A stretch of DNA of 55,651 bases, taken from NCBI GenBank assembly GCA_947626715.1, contig CANQTG010000004.1:1-55651 (forward strand), read 5' to 3'. This document shows positions 8,996-18,142 of the stretch, in pieces. A program made the position numbers and the translations under genes. The notes beneath the pieces were generated by a model. It did no database searches. It saw only the letters and a program-made list of their open reading frames with translations, and was not told where the DNA came from. This DNA comes from an uncultured Lachnospiraceae bacterium. Its GTDB lineage: Bacteria > Bacillota > Clostridia > Lachnospirales > Lachnospiraceae. Position 1 is the first letter of the stretch. Each line of letters opens with the position of its first letter.

Positions 8996-11044
8996 ATGCG
9001 GAAAAGATGGAGCAGGAGAGTATTGCCCTTTTTCTTGTCGGCGGCGCTTGCGCTCGCAGCGGCGGCCGGATATGCGCCGCTGCGGGCACGGGCGGCCGAT
9101 CCGGTGTTTACGCTGGATATGGCGAAGCAGAGCGGGCTGGCGAACAGCCGCGACTACGAGAAGCTGGAATATGAGCTGAACCTCAAGGAGGTGGCGCTGG
9201 TCAACGCCGTGCGCTCCGTGCAGGAGAAAAAGCGCGATCTGGCCGCGTTCCGCTGGTCGCCGCTCTTGAGCTTTAAATTCCCGGAAAAGCCCGATCTGGC
9301 GGAAGCCTATGAGTTTCAGTTCAAGCCGGCGCAGGCGCAGGCGCAGATCGACACGGTAAAGCACAAGCTGACCGATCAGGTGCTGGCGGTCTACGAGGAG
9401 GTCTCCAACCTCTATGTCGATATCGTGGTCATGCAGGATTCCATCGCGTTCAACGAAAAGCGGCGGGATGAGCTGGAGAATACGCTGGCGAAAAACCGGA
9501 TCCGCCTGCGGGCCGGGGAAGCTACCGAAAGCGATATCCAGACGATGGAGCGGACGCTGGAGGCGCTGGAGAGCAAGATCTCCAATGACAGCCTGACGCT
9601 GGAGGCCGATAAAAAGAAGCTCTCGCAGGCGGTGGGCATGGACGTGAGCACGGGGTACCGCTTTGTGAACCCGTTCGTAAAGGCGGAGATCTCGCAGAGC
9701 CAGATGGAGTCGCTCAAGGATTATACGCTGGAGCGCGACCAGACCTATTATGAAGCGTGCCTGAACGCTACGACGGCGCGCATGTCCGTGGAGACGAATT
9801 ACAGCCTGATGTCCGGCCAATACGGCGGGAAGATGAGCTATATCGACAGCTATGTCAAACAGGCGCTGGCCGGGGAAAAGGTCAACAGCACGGCGTTTAA
9901 AAAGGCGTACGACGAGTTTCTGGTGGCGGTCGATAAGCCGTGGGCCGGGAGCATAAAGATCTGGTTTATCCGTATTACGATGGAATGGCTGAAAGGGCCC
10001 TTATCCGGCACCCGCTATGTGGAGGACGAACCGTACGCCCTCTACGAGGCGGCAATGGAATATCTGGACGCCAAAGCGGAGCAGGACAATGTCAGGGAAG
10101 ACATTATCCAGCAGGTAGAGGATGCGTACAATAATCTGGTCAAGGTAAAGAACGCCTACCGCTCCGCGGTATCGGAGGTGGAGCGGGCCTCGCGCCAGCT
10201 CGATAAGGATCAGGCGCTCAATTCCCTCGGGGAGCTGACCTATGAGGAATATAAGAGCTCGCTGGACGATTATGAGGATCTGCAGAACGAGATGTACGAA
10301 GCGCTTTCGCTCTATTCCCAGACCCTGTACTCTTTCGACCGGCTGACCTGCGGCGGCGTGACCGAGCTGCTGCGGGGGACGGACGCCGATCTGAACGCCG
10401 GAGAGGGCGGGCAGAGCTACATCGAGGAGGATCTGGCCGGGAAGGCTTACTACTATATCGAGCCGATCGTTCAAGAGGAGGAATTTCGGCTCGGCATCAA
10501 CCTGCCGGACGATTTTGAAACCGATATCACCCATTTTGAATTGTGGTGCGACGGGGAGCAGATCGGCGGGCGCACCGAGATCGACAAAACGCTCAGCCAT
10601 CTGATGCTGGCGGTGGACAATGTGAGCGAGGTCAAGATCCGCTTCTACAACGACGATACGTTCGTGGACGACTGCGTGATCGACCCCTCGGTCTACAGCG
10701 GGCCGTTAGAGATCGTAGCGGATTACCGCATTGTAGAGGGGCAAAAGCAGGAGATCGGGAGCTATACGAGCGAGACCAGCGCCTCGACCGGGCTGGCGGT
10801 CATCACCCTCAAGCCGGACGCGGCGGAGCAGATCGGTTATTACCGGATCAAGACGGCGGACGGCAAGAATCTGGCGGGAGACAGCCTGATCCCGATCGGC
10901 AGGGCGTTCCAGTACCCGTCTTTGGTGCTGAAGGATATGAAGACGCTCACGATCGAGTTTTACGGGACCGACAGGTCGTTAAAATATACGGGATATTTTG
11001 ATACCGGCAATTATAAACTGATGGTGAATCCGGAGGAAAGATGA
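8996..11044 (+). CDS. Exported TolC/OEP-like coiled-coil protein
   Basis: A 682-residue exported protein. Residues 1-34 form a signal peptide (basic start, long Ala/Leu core, cleavage likely after ARA). Residues ~38-440 carry the pattern of outer-membrane efflux proteins: long heptad helices, NSRDYEKLEYELNL near the start, the SLRLGEATESD-like turn (RIRLRAGEATESDIQ) and VDNAYNNLVKVKNAYRSA-type second half. The C-terminal ~210 residues are β-rich, with no lipoprotein or sortase signal. TolC folds in a Gram-positive cell cannot cross an outer membrane, so an α-helical barrel or tether in the wall space is the likely use. It overlaps the next gene by the ATGA junction (11041-11044). The OEP resemblance is by pattern, not by search. 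Confidence 0.7.
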   Translation: MRKRWSRRVLPFFLSAALALAAAAGYAPLRARAADPVFTLDMAKQSGLANSRDYEKLEYELNLKEVALVNAVRSVQEKKRDLAAFRWSPLLSFKFPEKPDLAEAYEFQFKPAQAQAQIDTVKHKLTDQVLAVYEEVSNLYVDIVVMQDSIAFNEKRRDELENTLAKNRIRLRAGEATESDIQTMERTLEALESKISNDSLTLEADKKKLSQAVGMDVSTGYRFVNPFVKAEISQSQMESLKDYTLERDQTYYEACLNATTARMSVETNYSLMSGQYGGKMSYIDSYVKQALAGEKVNSTAFKKAYDEFLVAVDKPWAGSIKIWFIRITMEWLKGPLSGTRYVEDEPYALYEAAMEYLDAKAEQDNVREDIIQQVEDAYNNLVKVKNAYRSAVSEVERASRQLDKDQALNSLGELTYEEYKSSLDDYEDLQNEMYEALSLYSQTLYSFDRLTCGGVTELLRGTDADLNAGEGGQSYIEEDLAGKAYYYIEPIVQEEEFRLGINLPDDFETDITHFELWCDGEQIGGRTEIDKTLSHLMLAVDNVSEVKIRFYNDDTFVDDCVIDPSVYSGPLEIVADYRIVEGQKQEIGSYTSETSASTGLAVITLKPDAAEQIGYYRIKTADGKNLAGDSLIPIGRAFQYPSLVLKDMKTLTIEFYGTDRSLKYTGYFDTGNYKLMVNPEER

Positions 11045-13602
11045 GAAAAGGAAGGAAGATAACGGCAATCATATTGACGGCGGCCGCTGTGGCGGCGGGG
11101 GCGCTGCGCTTTGCGCTCCCGTCCCAAGCCGTCTTTGATGAGTCCAGCGCCGTGCGCTATTCGGAATTTGCGGCGTCCCACGAGATCGAAGATTCGACGC
11201 TCTTTATCGGGACGTACCTGCTCCATACGCAGTCGCTGACCGACGAGCTCTATGAGAAGGCGTTGGACAGCGCGAGCGAGTCCGGGCAGAGCGGCGTCTA
11301 TTATAAGTCGGAGCTGGCGGACGGCGTCTGGTTCGACATCAGCGGCGCTTCGGGACTGGCGGAGATCTCCACCTCGGGAAAGATCGTGGAGGAATCGGAG
11401 CTGGCCGACCTGTGGGTCACGAGCTGGACGGATTCTACGGGCGTTACGAGGGACGCCAGATCGGGAGAGGCGGTCAGCGCCTTCGACACGCCGGATCCGT
11501 ACGACCTCTATCATCTGCCGGAGCTAGAGCCGCTGCGGCTCCAATACGACAATCTCTCCTCGTCGGAGAATGCGGAGCCCGAGGGCGTGGATAAATATTA
11601 TTACGAGATCTTGAAGGAATTTTTTGAGCTGGACGTAAGGAACGAAGTGACGGCGCAGTGCGATACGCAGATGGAGGGCCTCAATTCGTGTTATGAGACG
11701 CTGCAGACCGGGTCGGAGAAGGAGCTGGCGCAGGTGGTCAGCACGCTGACGGGCCGTATCGACTCGCGCAGGCGGGCGGAGGTATTTTACCGGCTCTCCC
11801 AAACGGAGGATAACGAGCTGGGGAAGCTGCAGGAGAAGGCCTCCGGCGAAGGCTATACGAAGTCGGAGGAATACGACGACGAACAGTTTGTAGAAAACGC
11901 CAATATCATAGACGCCGTCGGCTCCGCGATGGAGAACTGCCAAGAGAGCTACATCGAGCATTCCGGCAAAATGCTGGAGGAGGGGACGACGGTCTTAAAG
12001 AATACGGAATACGAAAAGAGTATGGACGTGATCGACCGTTCCTCGGGCGGCTGGAGCGAATCCATGCGCCCCGCGTTAGAGGAGCTGCAGCACATCTATC
12101 ATATTCAGGACGACGTGGTCGCGGACGCGGACGGGGAGCTGGCCCTCTTAAACGGCACGCTGCTCCCGCGGGCGGAAGAGAAGTATACGGGCTCCATCTC
12201 CTCGGGCGCGGGCGGCCTCTATCAGGCGGCGGAGGCGGAGGGGCGCAGCGAGGCGGTGCGCCGGCAGATGTTAGAGGATCAAAAGACGGAGACGGACGGC
12301 GTCCGCTCCGAACTGCAGTATCTGGTGAAGGCAGGGACGAGCCGCATGGATTCGCAGGCGGGCGTGGACGACGCCTATGCAAGGATCGATAAGGCCGAGG
12401 GCTGGAAATCCCAGATCGCGGGGGACGCCTACCACGATAAGGCGCTCGAGAGCGTGGACGCCTATATCATCTGGCTTCAGGATCTGGCCCGTTCCATCGT
12501 GAGCGGGGACGCCGATATGAGCTCGGAGATGGATGAGCTGGAGAAAAGGAAGGATGAACTGCAGGGGCTGAAAAACGACGCGCTGGCGGACAACGATCTG
12601 GCGGGAGCGAAGCGTTATGACGCGATGATCTCTCTGGTGGATCAGCAGATCGCGGATAAGGAGGCGGAGCTGTCCGCCGTCCTGAACAACCCCAACAGCA
12701 GCGCCGCGGATAAGGCGAGGGCCGCGAACGCGGCGGGCAATTCGACGGTTTTAAACAATATCAACGAGATCAAGAAGTCGGCGCTCGCTTCTCTGGCCGA
12801 CGGCAATGAAGAGATCGGAAGCAGCCTCGACGCGCTGGCGGCGCTGGGGGCGGAGGATGCGCTCAAAGAGATTCAGGACAGCGCCGCGGGGAGCGGCGGC
12901 GGCACAGGCGCAGGCGGCGCGGGCGCTGCCGGAGACGGGAGCGATGGAAGCGGCGGCGCGGGCTCGGCGTTGGATAAGGCGCTGGAGGACGCGCTCGCAA
13001 AGAGCCGGGAGAGCAGCCTGCACGGGGCGCTTGATAACGCGGGCGCGGATCGGGGCGCGCTGGAGGATCTGATCGAAGAGCGGCTCGGCGGCGCGTTTGA
13101 TACGCTGGGCGGCCCCGATAAGGCGGCCGTGGCGGCGGCGCTCGACCGGCTGGGAGAGGGCGGCAATCAGGCGGCCCGGGAGCTGGCGCAGGAGTATCTG
13201 CGGCAGTGCATAGAGGAAAACAACCGTTATGTATACAAAAAGCTGGAAGGGCAGGCGGGGGAATACGCGCCCTTAGACGTGACCGCGTACAGTACGGGCT
13301 ACCGCTACGTATACAGCGATTCGAGACGGGAGGCGACCCTTACCAAACGCGGAGCCGTCTACCGGTTTACGGTATCGGGCAGAGAGGTGGCGCTGAAGGA
13401 TCAATCGACCGAACAGCTGAGCGCAAAGGTCGAAATGCAGCAGACGCCCTATGCGGCGGAGCAGGATATCAAGAAATACTTTTCCTGCGACGCAGAATAT
13501 ATAGAGGATTCGGATTACGGCGTATGCCTGAATCCGTCGATGCAAAAGACCGTGGAAAGTATTCTTTCCCCGGAAGAGGAAGGAGTGGAAGAAGATGGCT
13601 GA
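11041..13602 (+). CDS. Large exported coiled-coil protein with C-terminal stalk-like domain
   Basis: An 853-residue protein with an N-terminal signal peptide or anchor (~1-30). The body is strongly acidic and helical, with long coiled-coil stretches (for example EMDELEKRKDELQGLKNDAL), then a Gly/Ala/Ser-rich flexible linker at ~615-645, another helical block, and a C-terminal domain at ~750-840. The latter (ATLTKRGAVYRFTVSGREV and the following FSCDAEYI) resembles the copper-amine-oxidase N-terminal/stalk domain common in clostridial surface proteins. It starts inside the stop of the TolC-like gene and its stop overlaps the next gene by 8 bases, so the membrane cassette is translationally coupled to the particle genes. 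No enzymatic motif is seen; I infer a wall-spanning or tether protein. Confidence 0.7.
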   Translation: MRKGRKITAIILTAAAVAAGALRFALPSQAVFDESSAVRYSEFAASHEIEDSTLFIGTYLLHTQSLTDELYEKALDSASESGQSGVYYKSELADGVWFDISGASGLAEISTSGKIVEESELADLWVTSWTDSTGVTRDARSGEAVSAFDTPDPYDLYHLPELEPLRLQYDNLSSSENAEPEGVDKYYYEILKEFFELDVRNEVTAQCDTQMEGLNSCYETLQTGSEKELAQVVSTLTGRIDSRRRAEVFYRLSQTEDNELGKLQEKASGEGYTKSEEYDDEQFVENANIIDAVGSAMENCQESYIEHSGKMLEEGTTVLKNTEYEKSMDVIDRSSGGWSESMRPALEELQHIYHIQDDVVADADGELALLNGTLLPRAEEKYTGSISSGAGGLYQAAEAEGRSEAVRRQMLEDQKTETDGVRSELQYLVKAGTSRMDSQAGVDDAYARIDKAEGWKSQIAGDAYHDKALESVDAYIIWLQDLARSIVSGDADMSSEMDELEKRKDELQGLKNDALADNDLAGAKRYDAMISLVDQQIADKEAELSAVLNNPNSSAADKARAANAAGNSTVLNNINEIKKSALASLADGNEEIGSSLDALAALGAEDALKEIQDSAAGSGGGTGAGGAGAAGDGSDGSGGAGSALDKALEDALAKSRESSLHGALDNAGADRGALEDLIEERLGGAFDTLGGPDKAAVAAALDRLGEGGNQAARELAQEYLRQCIEENNRYVYKKLEGQAGEYAPLDVTAYSTGYRYVYSDSRREATLTKRGAVYRFTVSGREVALKDQSTEQLSAKVEMQQTPYAAEQDIKKYFSCDAEYIEDSDYGVCLNPSMQKTVESILSPEEEGVEEDG

Positions 13603-14191
13603 TTATCCGATCATATCCGATGTCAGCGCGTATATCGTCCGGACGCTTCGCAAGAAGATGTGCCCGGAGCCGATACCGTCTCCCAATAACATAGAGATCT
13701 CTTCCCCGGCAGATCAGGACGTGGACTATATCCTCGGCCTCTATCTGTATGATATCCGGGAAGAATCGGTCGTGAGTCAGGCCCCGTTTATTCCAAAGGG
13801 CCGGGTTCAGATCCAGAAACCGCCCAGACCATATGGGCTGTACTATATGGTCTTTATCAACGGCTCCTCCCAGATGGGATTAAAGGCGCCGGATATACAG
13901 AAAATCATCGGAAGGGTGGCGCAGATCGTCAATGACAACAGCTCCGTCCTTCTCAATCAGCTGCAGACATGGCTCGATACGCAGGAACCTCCCATTGTAC
14001 TGTCTCAGGCGAAGATAAGTTTGGAGGAAAAGGTGCGGGTATGGCAGGCGATCAATAAGCCCTATCAGATCAGCCTGTTCTATAAGGCGGCTCCCGTATA
14101 CCTGTCCAGCGAGGTCGTGATCAATACGCCTCGCGTGGCGGAAGCGAGCTTTGCGCTGCACATCGCAGGAGAGGAAGGAGGGGAGACGTAA
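13595..14191 (+). CDS. DUF4255 protein (Pvc16-like tail cap/terminator)
   Basis: A 198-residue protein matching the DUF4255/Pvc16 family of contractile injection systems: an N-terminal helix (ISDVSAYIVRTLRKKM), the PADQDVDYILGLYLYDIRE strand region, the PPRPYGLYYMVFI segment, and a helical C-terminal half. In Photorhabdus PVC the family caps the tube and sheath. It is usually next to sheath and tube genes, as here. Its start overlaps the stop of the preceding gene by 8 bases, with GGAAGGAG ahead of the ATG. Confidence 0.9.
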   Translation: MADYPIISDVSAYIVRTLRKKMCPEPIPSPNNIEISSPADQDVDYILGLYLYDIREESVVSQAPFIPKGRVQIQKPPRPYGLYYMVFINGSSQMGLKAPDIQKIIGRVAQIVNDNSSVLLNQLQTWLDTQEPPIVLSQAKISLEEKVRVWQAINKPYQISLFYKAAPVYLSSEVVINTPRVAEASFALHIAGEEGGET

Positions 14192-14194
14192 CAG

Positions 14195-14935
14195 GTGGGT
14201 GCATCTGTGATCCGTCACTCGCTCGATCTGGTCGTCCGCTTAGTCGATACGACCACGGGGCTTGTGGTGGAAGAAGGAAACGTCCGGTTCTGGAAGAACG
14301 CGGAGGCGGCGCAGCCCATTCCGAGGGGAAACGGTAATTACGTATTCTTAAATCGGGGACGGGAAGACTGCACGCTGGAGATTCAGGTACGCGGCTATGA
14401 GCGCTGCCGGATCGATGTGCGCTATGAAGAGCTGGACAAATTGATACCGATTCAGGATGCGTTCCTGATCCCGTCGGAGGAACTGTCGGGAGGACAGCCG
14501 GTGCTCTCTCTTACCGGCAGACTCTCCGGCCTAAAGAGCATTCAGGCGGTCTATTCCGGTTTGCCGGTCTGCACGGCCTCGGGGTTTGACGAGCGCAAGC
14601 GTATCATGACGCTGATTCAGGATTTCCCGCCGGGAGCGGAAGGCGTTCCCTACGGCCTGATCCATTCGGAGGGCAAGAGCTACGAGCCCTTTGTGGTCAG
14701 CGAGAGGATCTCGCGCAGGACCGTCAGGCTTGCGCAGACCTTTGCGGAACCCGTTACCGCCAATTCCCCCATCTCCCGGATCGTATTCGGGCAGGTGGAC
14801 GAGGAAGGAAACTACTGTCTGCGGGTGCGGGACGATTCCGATCGTCTGCATTATCTGATCCGCTATGTGACAGACGGCGGGATCGGATTCCTAGAGGCGG
14901 ATTTCCATGACCTGACGCAGGTTAAGCTGGAGTAA
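14195..14935 (+). CDS. eCIS protein with transthyretin-like N-terminal domain
   Basis: A 246-residue soluble protein. Residues ~8-95 have the β-sandwich pattern of carboxypeptidase-regulatory/TTR-like domains (LVVRLVDTTTG, then YVFLNRGREDCTLEIQVRGY). The rest is β-rich and unrecognised. The start is GTG at 14195, following AGGAGGGGAGACG. Genes of this layout often sit between the DUF4255 cap and the PAAR-like tip in eCIS loci; exact particle position is unknown. Confidence 0.7.
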   Translation: MGASVIRHSLDLVVRLVDTTTGLVVEEGNVRFWKNAEAAQPIPRGNGNYVFLNRGREDCTLEIQVRGYERCRIDVRYEELDKLIPIQDAFLIPSEELSGGQPVLSLTGRLSGLKSIQAVYSGLPVCTASGFDERKRIMTLIQDFPPGAEGVPYGLIHSEGKSYEPFVVSERISRRTVRLAQTFAEPVTANSPISRIVFGQVDEEGNYCLRVRDDSDRLHYLIRYVTDGGIGFLEADFHDLTQVKLE

Positions 14936-14946
14936 AGGAGGGAAAC

Positions 14947-15336
14947 ATGGGACAGTTAGTAGTAATGGGGGCGACGGCCCTCTGCACGTTCGGGACGGCG
15001 CCGGGGAATATCCTGCCGAAGTCTCAGGGGACGTGTATGGTTCAGGGGAAGCCGGCGGCGACCATACAGGATAATTCCGTGGCGAGCATTACGCCCTTTG
15101 GGCTGTGCACCTCGCTGGCAAACCCGCAGGTAGCGGCGGCGACGGCGGCGGCTTTGGGAGTGCTCACGCCCCAGCCCTGTATGCTGACGGCGGCGGGCCC
15201 GTGGATCCCGACAAAGCCCTCTATTCTGGTAGGCGGCAAGCCCTGCCTGACCAACGATTGTAAGCTGACGTGCGCAAACGGAATGGGAATGATCAGCATT
15301 GTGAATCCGGGACAGGTTACGACAGTAACGACCTAA
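14947..15336 (+). CDS. DUF4280 PAAR-like spike-tip protein
   Basis: A 129-residue Cys- and Gly-rich protein of the DUF4280 family: VVMGATALCTFG at the start, the ATIQDN and MLTAAGPW segments, and two late Cys residues (NDCKLTCANGMGMI) before the INPGQ-like end (IVNPGQ). The family is PAAR-like and forms the sharpened tip of the spike, often with a bound metal. AAAGGAGGG lies 8 bases before the ATG. Its place just ahead of the sheath is common in eCIS clusters. Confidence 0.9.
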   Translation: MGQLVVMGATALCTFGTAPGNILPKSQGTCMVQGKPAATIQDNSVASITPFGLCTSLANPQVAAATAAALGVLTPQPCMLTAAGPWIPTKPSILVGGKPCLTNDCKLTCANGMGMISIVNPGQVTTVTT

Positions 15337-15390
15337 ACGGTGCGCGGAGAATCCGCGTCATCAAAAAAATCAGGAAGGAGAAAATATATT

Positions 15391-17109
15391 ATGCCAGAAT
15401 ATTTAACACCGGGAGTATACGTGGAAGAATATGACAATTCGCCGCGTAGTATCGAGGGTGTGGGAACCAGTACGGCCGGCTTTATCGGTTTCGCGGAGAA
15501 AGGCCCCGCGATCGGCGCGCCGGTGCTGGTGACCAGCTTCAGAAGTTTTACGAGCCAGTTCGGCGGCTTTTTGAGCGAGTTTTCGTATGGAAAGTACCGC
15601 TATCTGGCCAACAGCGTAGAGCAGTTTTTCATCAACGGCGGCACCCGCTGCTATGTGACCCGCGTGATCCCCGAGGACGCGAAGGCAGCCGGCGTAGAGC
15701 AGGGGATCTTCTCCGCGACGGCGGCCAATGAAGGGAAATGGGGCAACCGGATCCAGATCTCTTTCAGCACCGCGCTGCGCAGGAAGCTGCAGCTGATCGC
15801 GGAGACGAAAAACGGCTATCTTGCAAAGTCCGTAGAGGGCTTCCGCGAGGGCGATCTGGTCGAGGTAAACGGCGAGTACAATAAAATCGCGACGATCTAT
15901 GACAATACCGTCACATTTGAAAAGGAATTTAGCGGGAAGGTCGTGGATGCAGGGATCATTCCGAAGACGGTGCTGCGTCTGGCGACCGTAGACGTGAGCA
16001 TCCGTTACAATGACGAGGTCGAGAACTACAGCGACCTAAGCTTTAACATGGCTGCGCCGAACTTTATCGGGGCGCGTCTGGCGGCCAGCGATCTGGTAAA
16101 GGCGGACGTGGAGGTCTTAGAGACGGTCGGCAATCCGGTCGAGGCCATTCTGGGCGAGGGCAATACGAGCGGCATGATCACGCTGGAGGGAGGCTCCGAC
16201 GGGACGCTCGCGAGCGTGACCCCGGCGACCTTCATCGGCGTGGACGGCGGCCCGGGGAAGCGTACCGGTATCCAGTCGTTCCTAGAAAACGACGTAGTCA
16301 GCATGATCGCGATACCGGGCGTGACCGACCCGGAGGTGATCGTATCGCTGGTGACGCACTGCGAGACCTTAAAGAGCCGTATGGCGGTCTTTGATATGCC
16401 CAGCGAGATGTATAAAACAAAGGATCTGATCGAGTTCCGCGGGATTATTGATTCCACCTATGCGGCGATGTACCATCCGTGGATTCAGGTATTTGACCGC
16501 TCCAGCAATAAGAGCGATTACATACCGCCCAGCGGGGCCGTGATGGGTATTTACGCAAGGACGGACTTAAACCGCGGCGTACACAAGGCTCCGGCCAATG
16601 AAGTCGTCTTCTGCACCGGCCTGAAGGTAAATTATACGAAGGCGGAGCAGGATATCCTCAATCCGCAGGGCGTGAACCTGATCCGTTCGCTCCCGGGACA
16701 GGGCATCCGCGTATGGGGAGCCCGCACGGCCAGCAGCAATCAGGCGTTCAAGTATGTGAACGTGAGACGTCTCTTCATCTATGTGGAAGAGAGTATCAAG
16801 GCAAGCACCAACTGGGTCGTATTCGAGCCGAACGACGCGACGCTGTGGCAGAGAGTCAACCTGACGGTCTCCTCCTTCTTAGACGGCATGTGGAGGACCG
16901 GTATGCTGGCGGGAACGTCGCCTGCGGAGGGCTATTTTGTGGAGATCGGCCCGTCTACGATGAGCCGGGACGATATCATGAACGGCAGATTGATCTGCAA
17001 CGTCGGTATCGCGCCGTCCCGTCCTGCAGAGTTCGTGATCTTCCGCGTGACCCAGTTTACAGCCGAGGCTGGCGGAGAAGGCGGAGAAGGCGGGGCAGAG
17101 GAAGCCTGA
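15391..17109 (+). CDS. Contractile tail sheath protein
   Basis: A 572-residue sheath subunit. The N-terminus (YLTPGVYVEEYDNSPRSIEG) and GVGTSTAGFIGFAEKGP are the hallmark start of phage/eCIS sheath proteins; the C-terminal ~150 residues contain VNVRRLFIYVEESIK and EPNDATLWQRV, the conserved region that handshakes between subunits. The middle is a variable β-rich insert. The extreme C-terminus is an unusual Gly/Glu tail (EGGEGGAEEA). ATG 15391 is used because GGAAGGAG is ten bases ahead; an in-frame GTG at 15340 adds an unconserved peptide. Contraction of the sheath drives the tube. Confidence 0.97.
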   Translation: MPEYLTPGVYVEEYDNSPRSIEGVGTSTAGFIGFAEKGPAIGAPVLVTSFRSFTSQFGGFLSEFSYGKYRYLANSVEQFFINGGTRCYVTRVIPEDAKAAGVEQGIFSATAANEGKWGNRIQISFSTALRRKLQLIAETKNGYLAKSVEGFREGDLVEVNGEYNKIATIYDNTVTFEKEFSGKVVDAGIIPKTVLRLATVDVSIRYNDEVENYSDLSFNMAAPNFIGARLAASDLVKADVEVLETVGNPVEAILGEGNTSGMITLEGGSDGTLASVTPATFIGVDGGPGKRTGIQSFLENDVVSMIAIPGVTDPEVIVSLVTHCETLKSRMAVFDMPSEMYKTKDLIEFRGIIDSTYAAMYHPWIQVFDRSSNKSDYIPPSGAVMGIYARTDLNRGVHKAPANEVVFCTGLKVNYTKAEQDILNPQGVNLIRSLPGQGIRVWGARTASSNQAFKYVNVRRLFIYVEESIKASTNWVVFEPNDATLWQRVNLTVSSFLDGMWRTGMLAGTSPAEGYFVEIGPSTMSRDDIMNGRLICNVGIAPSRPAEFVIFRVTQFTAEAGGEGGEGGAEEA

Positions 17110-17168
17110 GCCGACGGCAGGAAGGGATAAGCAGTAGCAGGATATTGATGGAAAAGGAGATATAGAAT

Positions 17169-17675
17169 ATGGCTGATGCAATAGCAACCTATCAAAATTC
17201 CAAAGGGCTGTCATACCCTTTGACCAAAATGAATTTCCTCGTCACCGTGAGCAGCGTTTCGGGAACGGCGGCATTCAGCGAGGTGACCGGTATCGAGGCG
17301 ACCGTCGATGTGATCGAGTTCCGTCAGGGCAACGCCCACAGTATGGCGCCGGTCAAGATCCCGGGACTTGTAAAGCACGGCAACGTGACGCTGAAGATGG
17401 GATATACCCTAGACAGCGCGTTCAAGACGTGGATTCAGGAGTGCGTGAGCGAGGTGCGCGGCGCGATCCCCCGCAACGAGGTACAGATCGAGCTGATCGA
17501 CATCACGGGCGGCACGCCGCAGCAGATGCCCACCAGCCCCTCCGGCAACCGGGTATGGATCCTTACAAACGCGTGGGTGACGAAGTACAGCGCGCCGGAT
17601 CTGGATGCCAAGACGAGCGATGTGGCGATCGAGAGCGTGGAGCTGGCTTACGAAGAGCTGGTGATCCCGAACTAG
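17169..17675 (+). CDS. Inner tube protein (gp19/Hcp-like)
   Basis: A 168-residue tube subunit: the N-terminal YPLTKMNFLVTVSSVSGTA, followed by EVTGIEATVDVIEFRQGN, matches the gp19-like tail tube family; later GNVTLKMGYT and the WQ/ISNAW-like strand (WILTNAWVTKYSAP) agree. It stacks as hexamers inside the sheath and is followed by strong hairpins (17683-17740), which may let sheath and tube be made in excess. Confidence 0.96.
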   Translation: MADAIATYQNSKGLSYPLTKMNFLVTVSSVSGTAAFSEVTGIEATVDVIEFRQGNAHSMAPVKIPGLVKHGNVTLKMGYTLDSAFKTWIQECVSEVRGAIPRNEVQIELIDITGGTPQQMPTSPSGNRVWILTNAWVTKYSAPDLDAKTSDVAIESVELAYEELVIPN

Positions 17676-17682
17676 GTTTTTT

Positions 17683-17740
17683 GCGCGCCGTCTGCGGCGC
17701 GGTATCGCAGAGGGCGGCGGGAGATCAACGCCCCGCCGCT
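17683..17740 (+). terminator. Two GC-rich hairpins after the tube gene (attenuator candidate)
   Basis: In the 104-bp gap after the tube gene, hairpin one pairs 17684-17690 with 17695-17701 (stem CGCGCCG, 4-nt loop). Hairpin two pairs GCGGCGGG (17714-17721) with CCCGCCGC (17732-17739). Only a weak T-run (CATTTCT) follows, so partial termination or 3' end protection is more likely than a full stop, because downstream genes are in the same direction and lack a clear promoter. Confidence 0.55.
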
Positions 17741-17779
17741 CATTTCTAAAAACAGGAAAACGAAACGGAGGACGACGAT

Positions 17780-18142
17780 ATGGAAACCGTATATGACTTT
17801 ACGTTACCGAAAGGCTATCTGGACGGCTCGGGCCAGCTTCATCGCAACGGGAAGATGCGTCTGGCTACGGCGGGGGACGAGATCAGCGCGACCCGCGATC
17901 CGCGCGTCCTGAGCAATCCGTCCTATTTAACGATCGTGATTTTAGGCAAGGTCGTGACCGAGCTAGAGGGCGTGCCGATGGTGTCGGCCACCCTGATCGA
18001 GAAGCTCTTTACGGCCGATCTGGCGTTTCTGCAGGATATGTACCAGCGGATCAACGATATCGAGCCTCCGACGATGGAAGCGGTGTGCCCGGACTGCGGG
18101 AAGGTATTTCAGGTGCCGCTAAATTTTACAATAGAGGGATAA
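17780..18142 (+). CDS. Tail assembly chaperone-like protein with zinc-ribbon end
   Basis: A 120-residue protein encoded right after the tube. Its start (YDFTLPKGYLDGSGQLHRNG) and TPYLTIVILG-like middle resemble the small tail-assembly proteins placed after the tube in eCIS and Mu/P2-type tails. The C-terminal CPDCGKVF is half of a Zn knuckle. In its last codons the zero-frame reads CTA AAT TTT, containing the heptamer A AAT TTT at 18121-18127, with a hairpin at 18136-18153. A -1 shift would swap its last four residues for the downstream DUF6760-like frame, giving a 187-residue fusion, as in lambda gpG-GT. Confidence 0.85.
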   Translation: METVYDFTLPKGYLDGSGQLHRNGKMRLATAGDEISATRDPRVLSNPSYLTIVILGKVVTELEGVPMVSATLIEKLFTADLAFLQDMYQRINDIEPPTMEAVCPDCGKVFQVPLNFTIEG

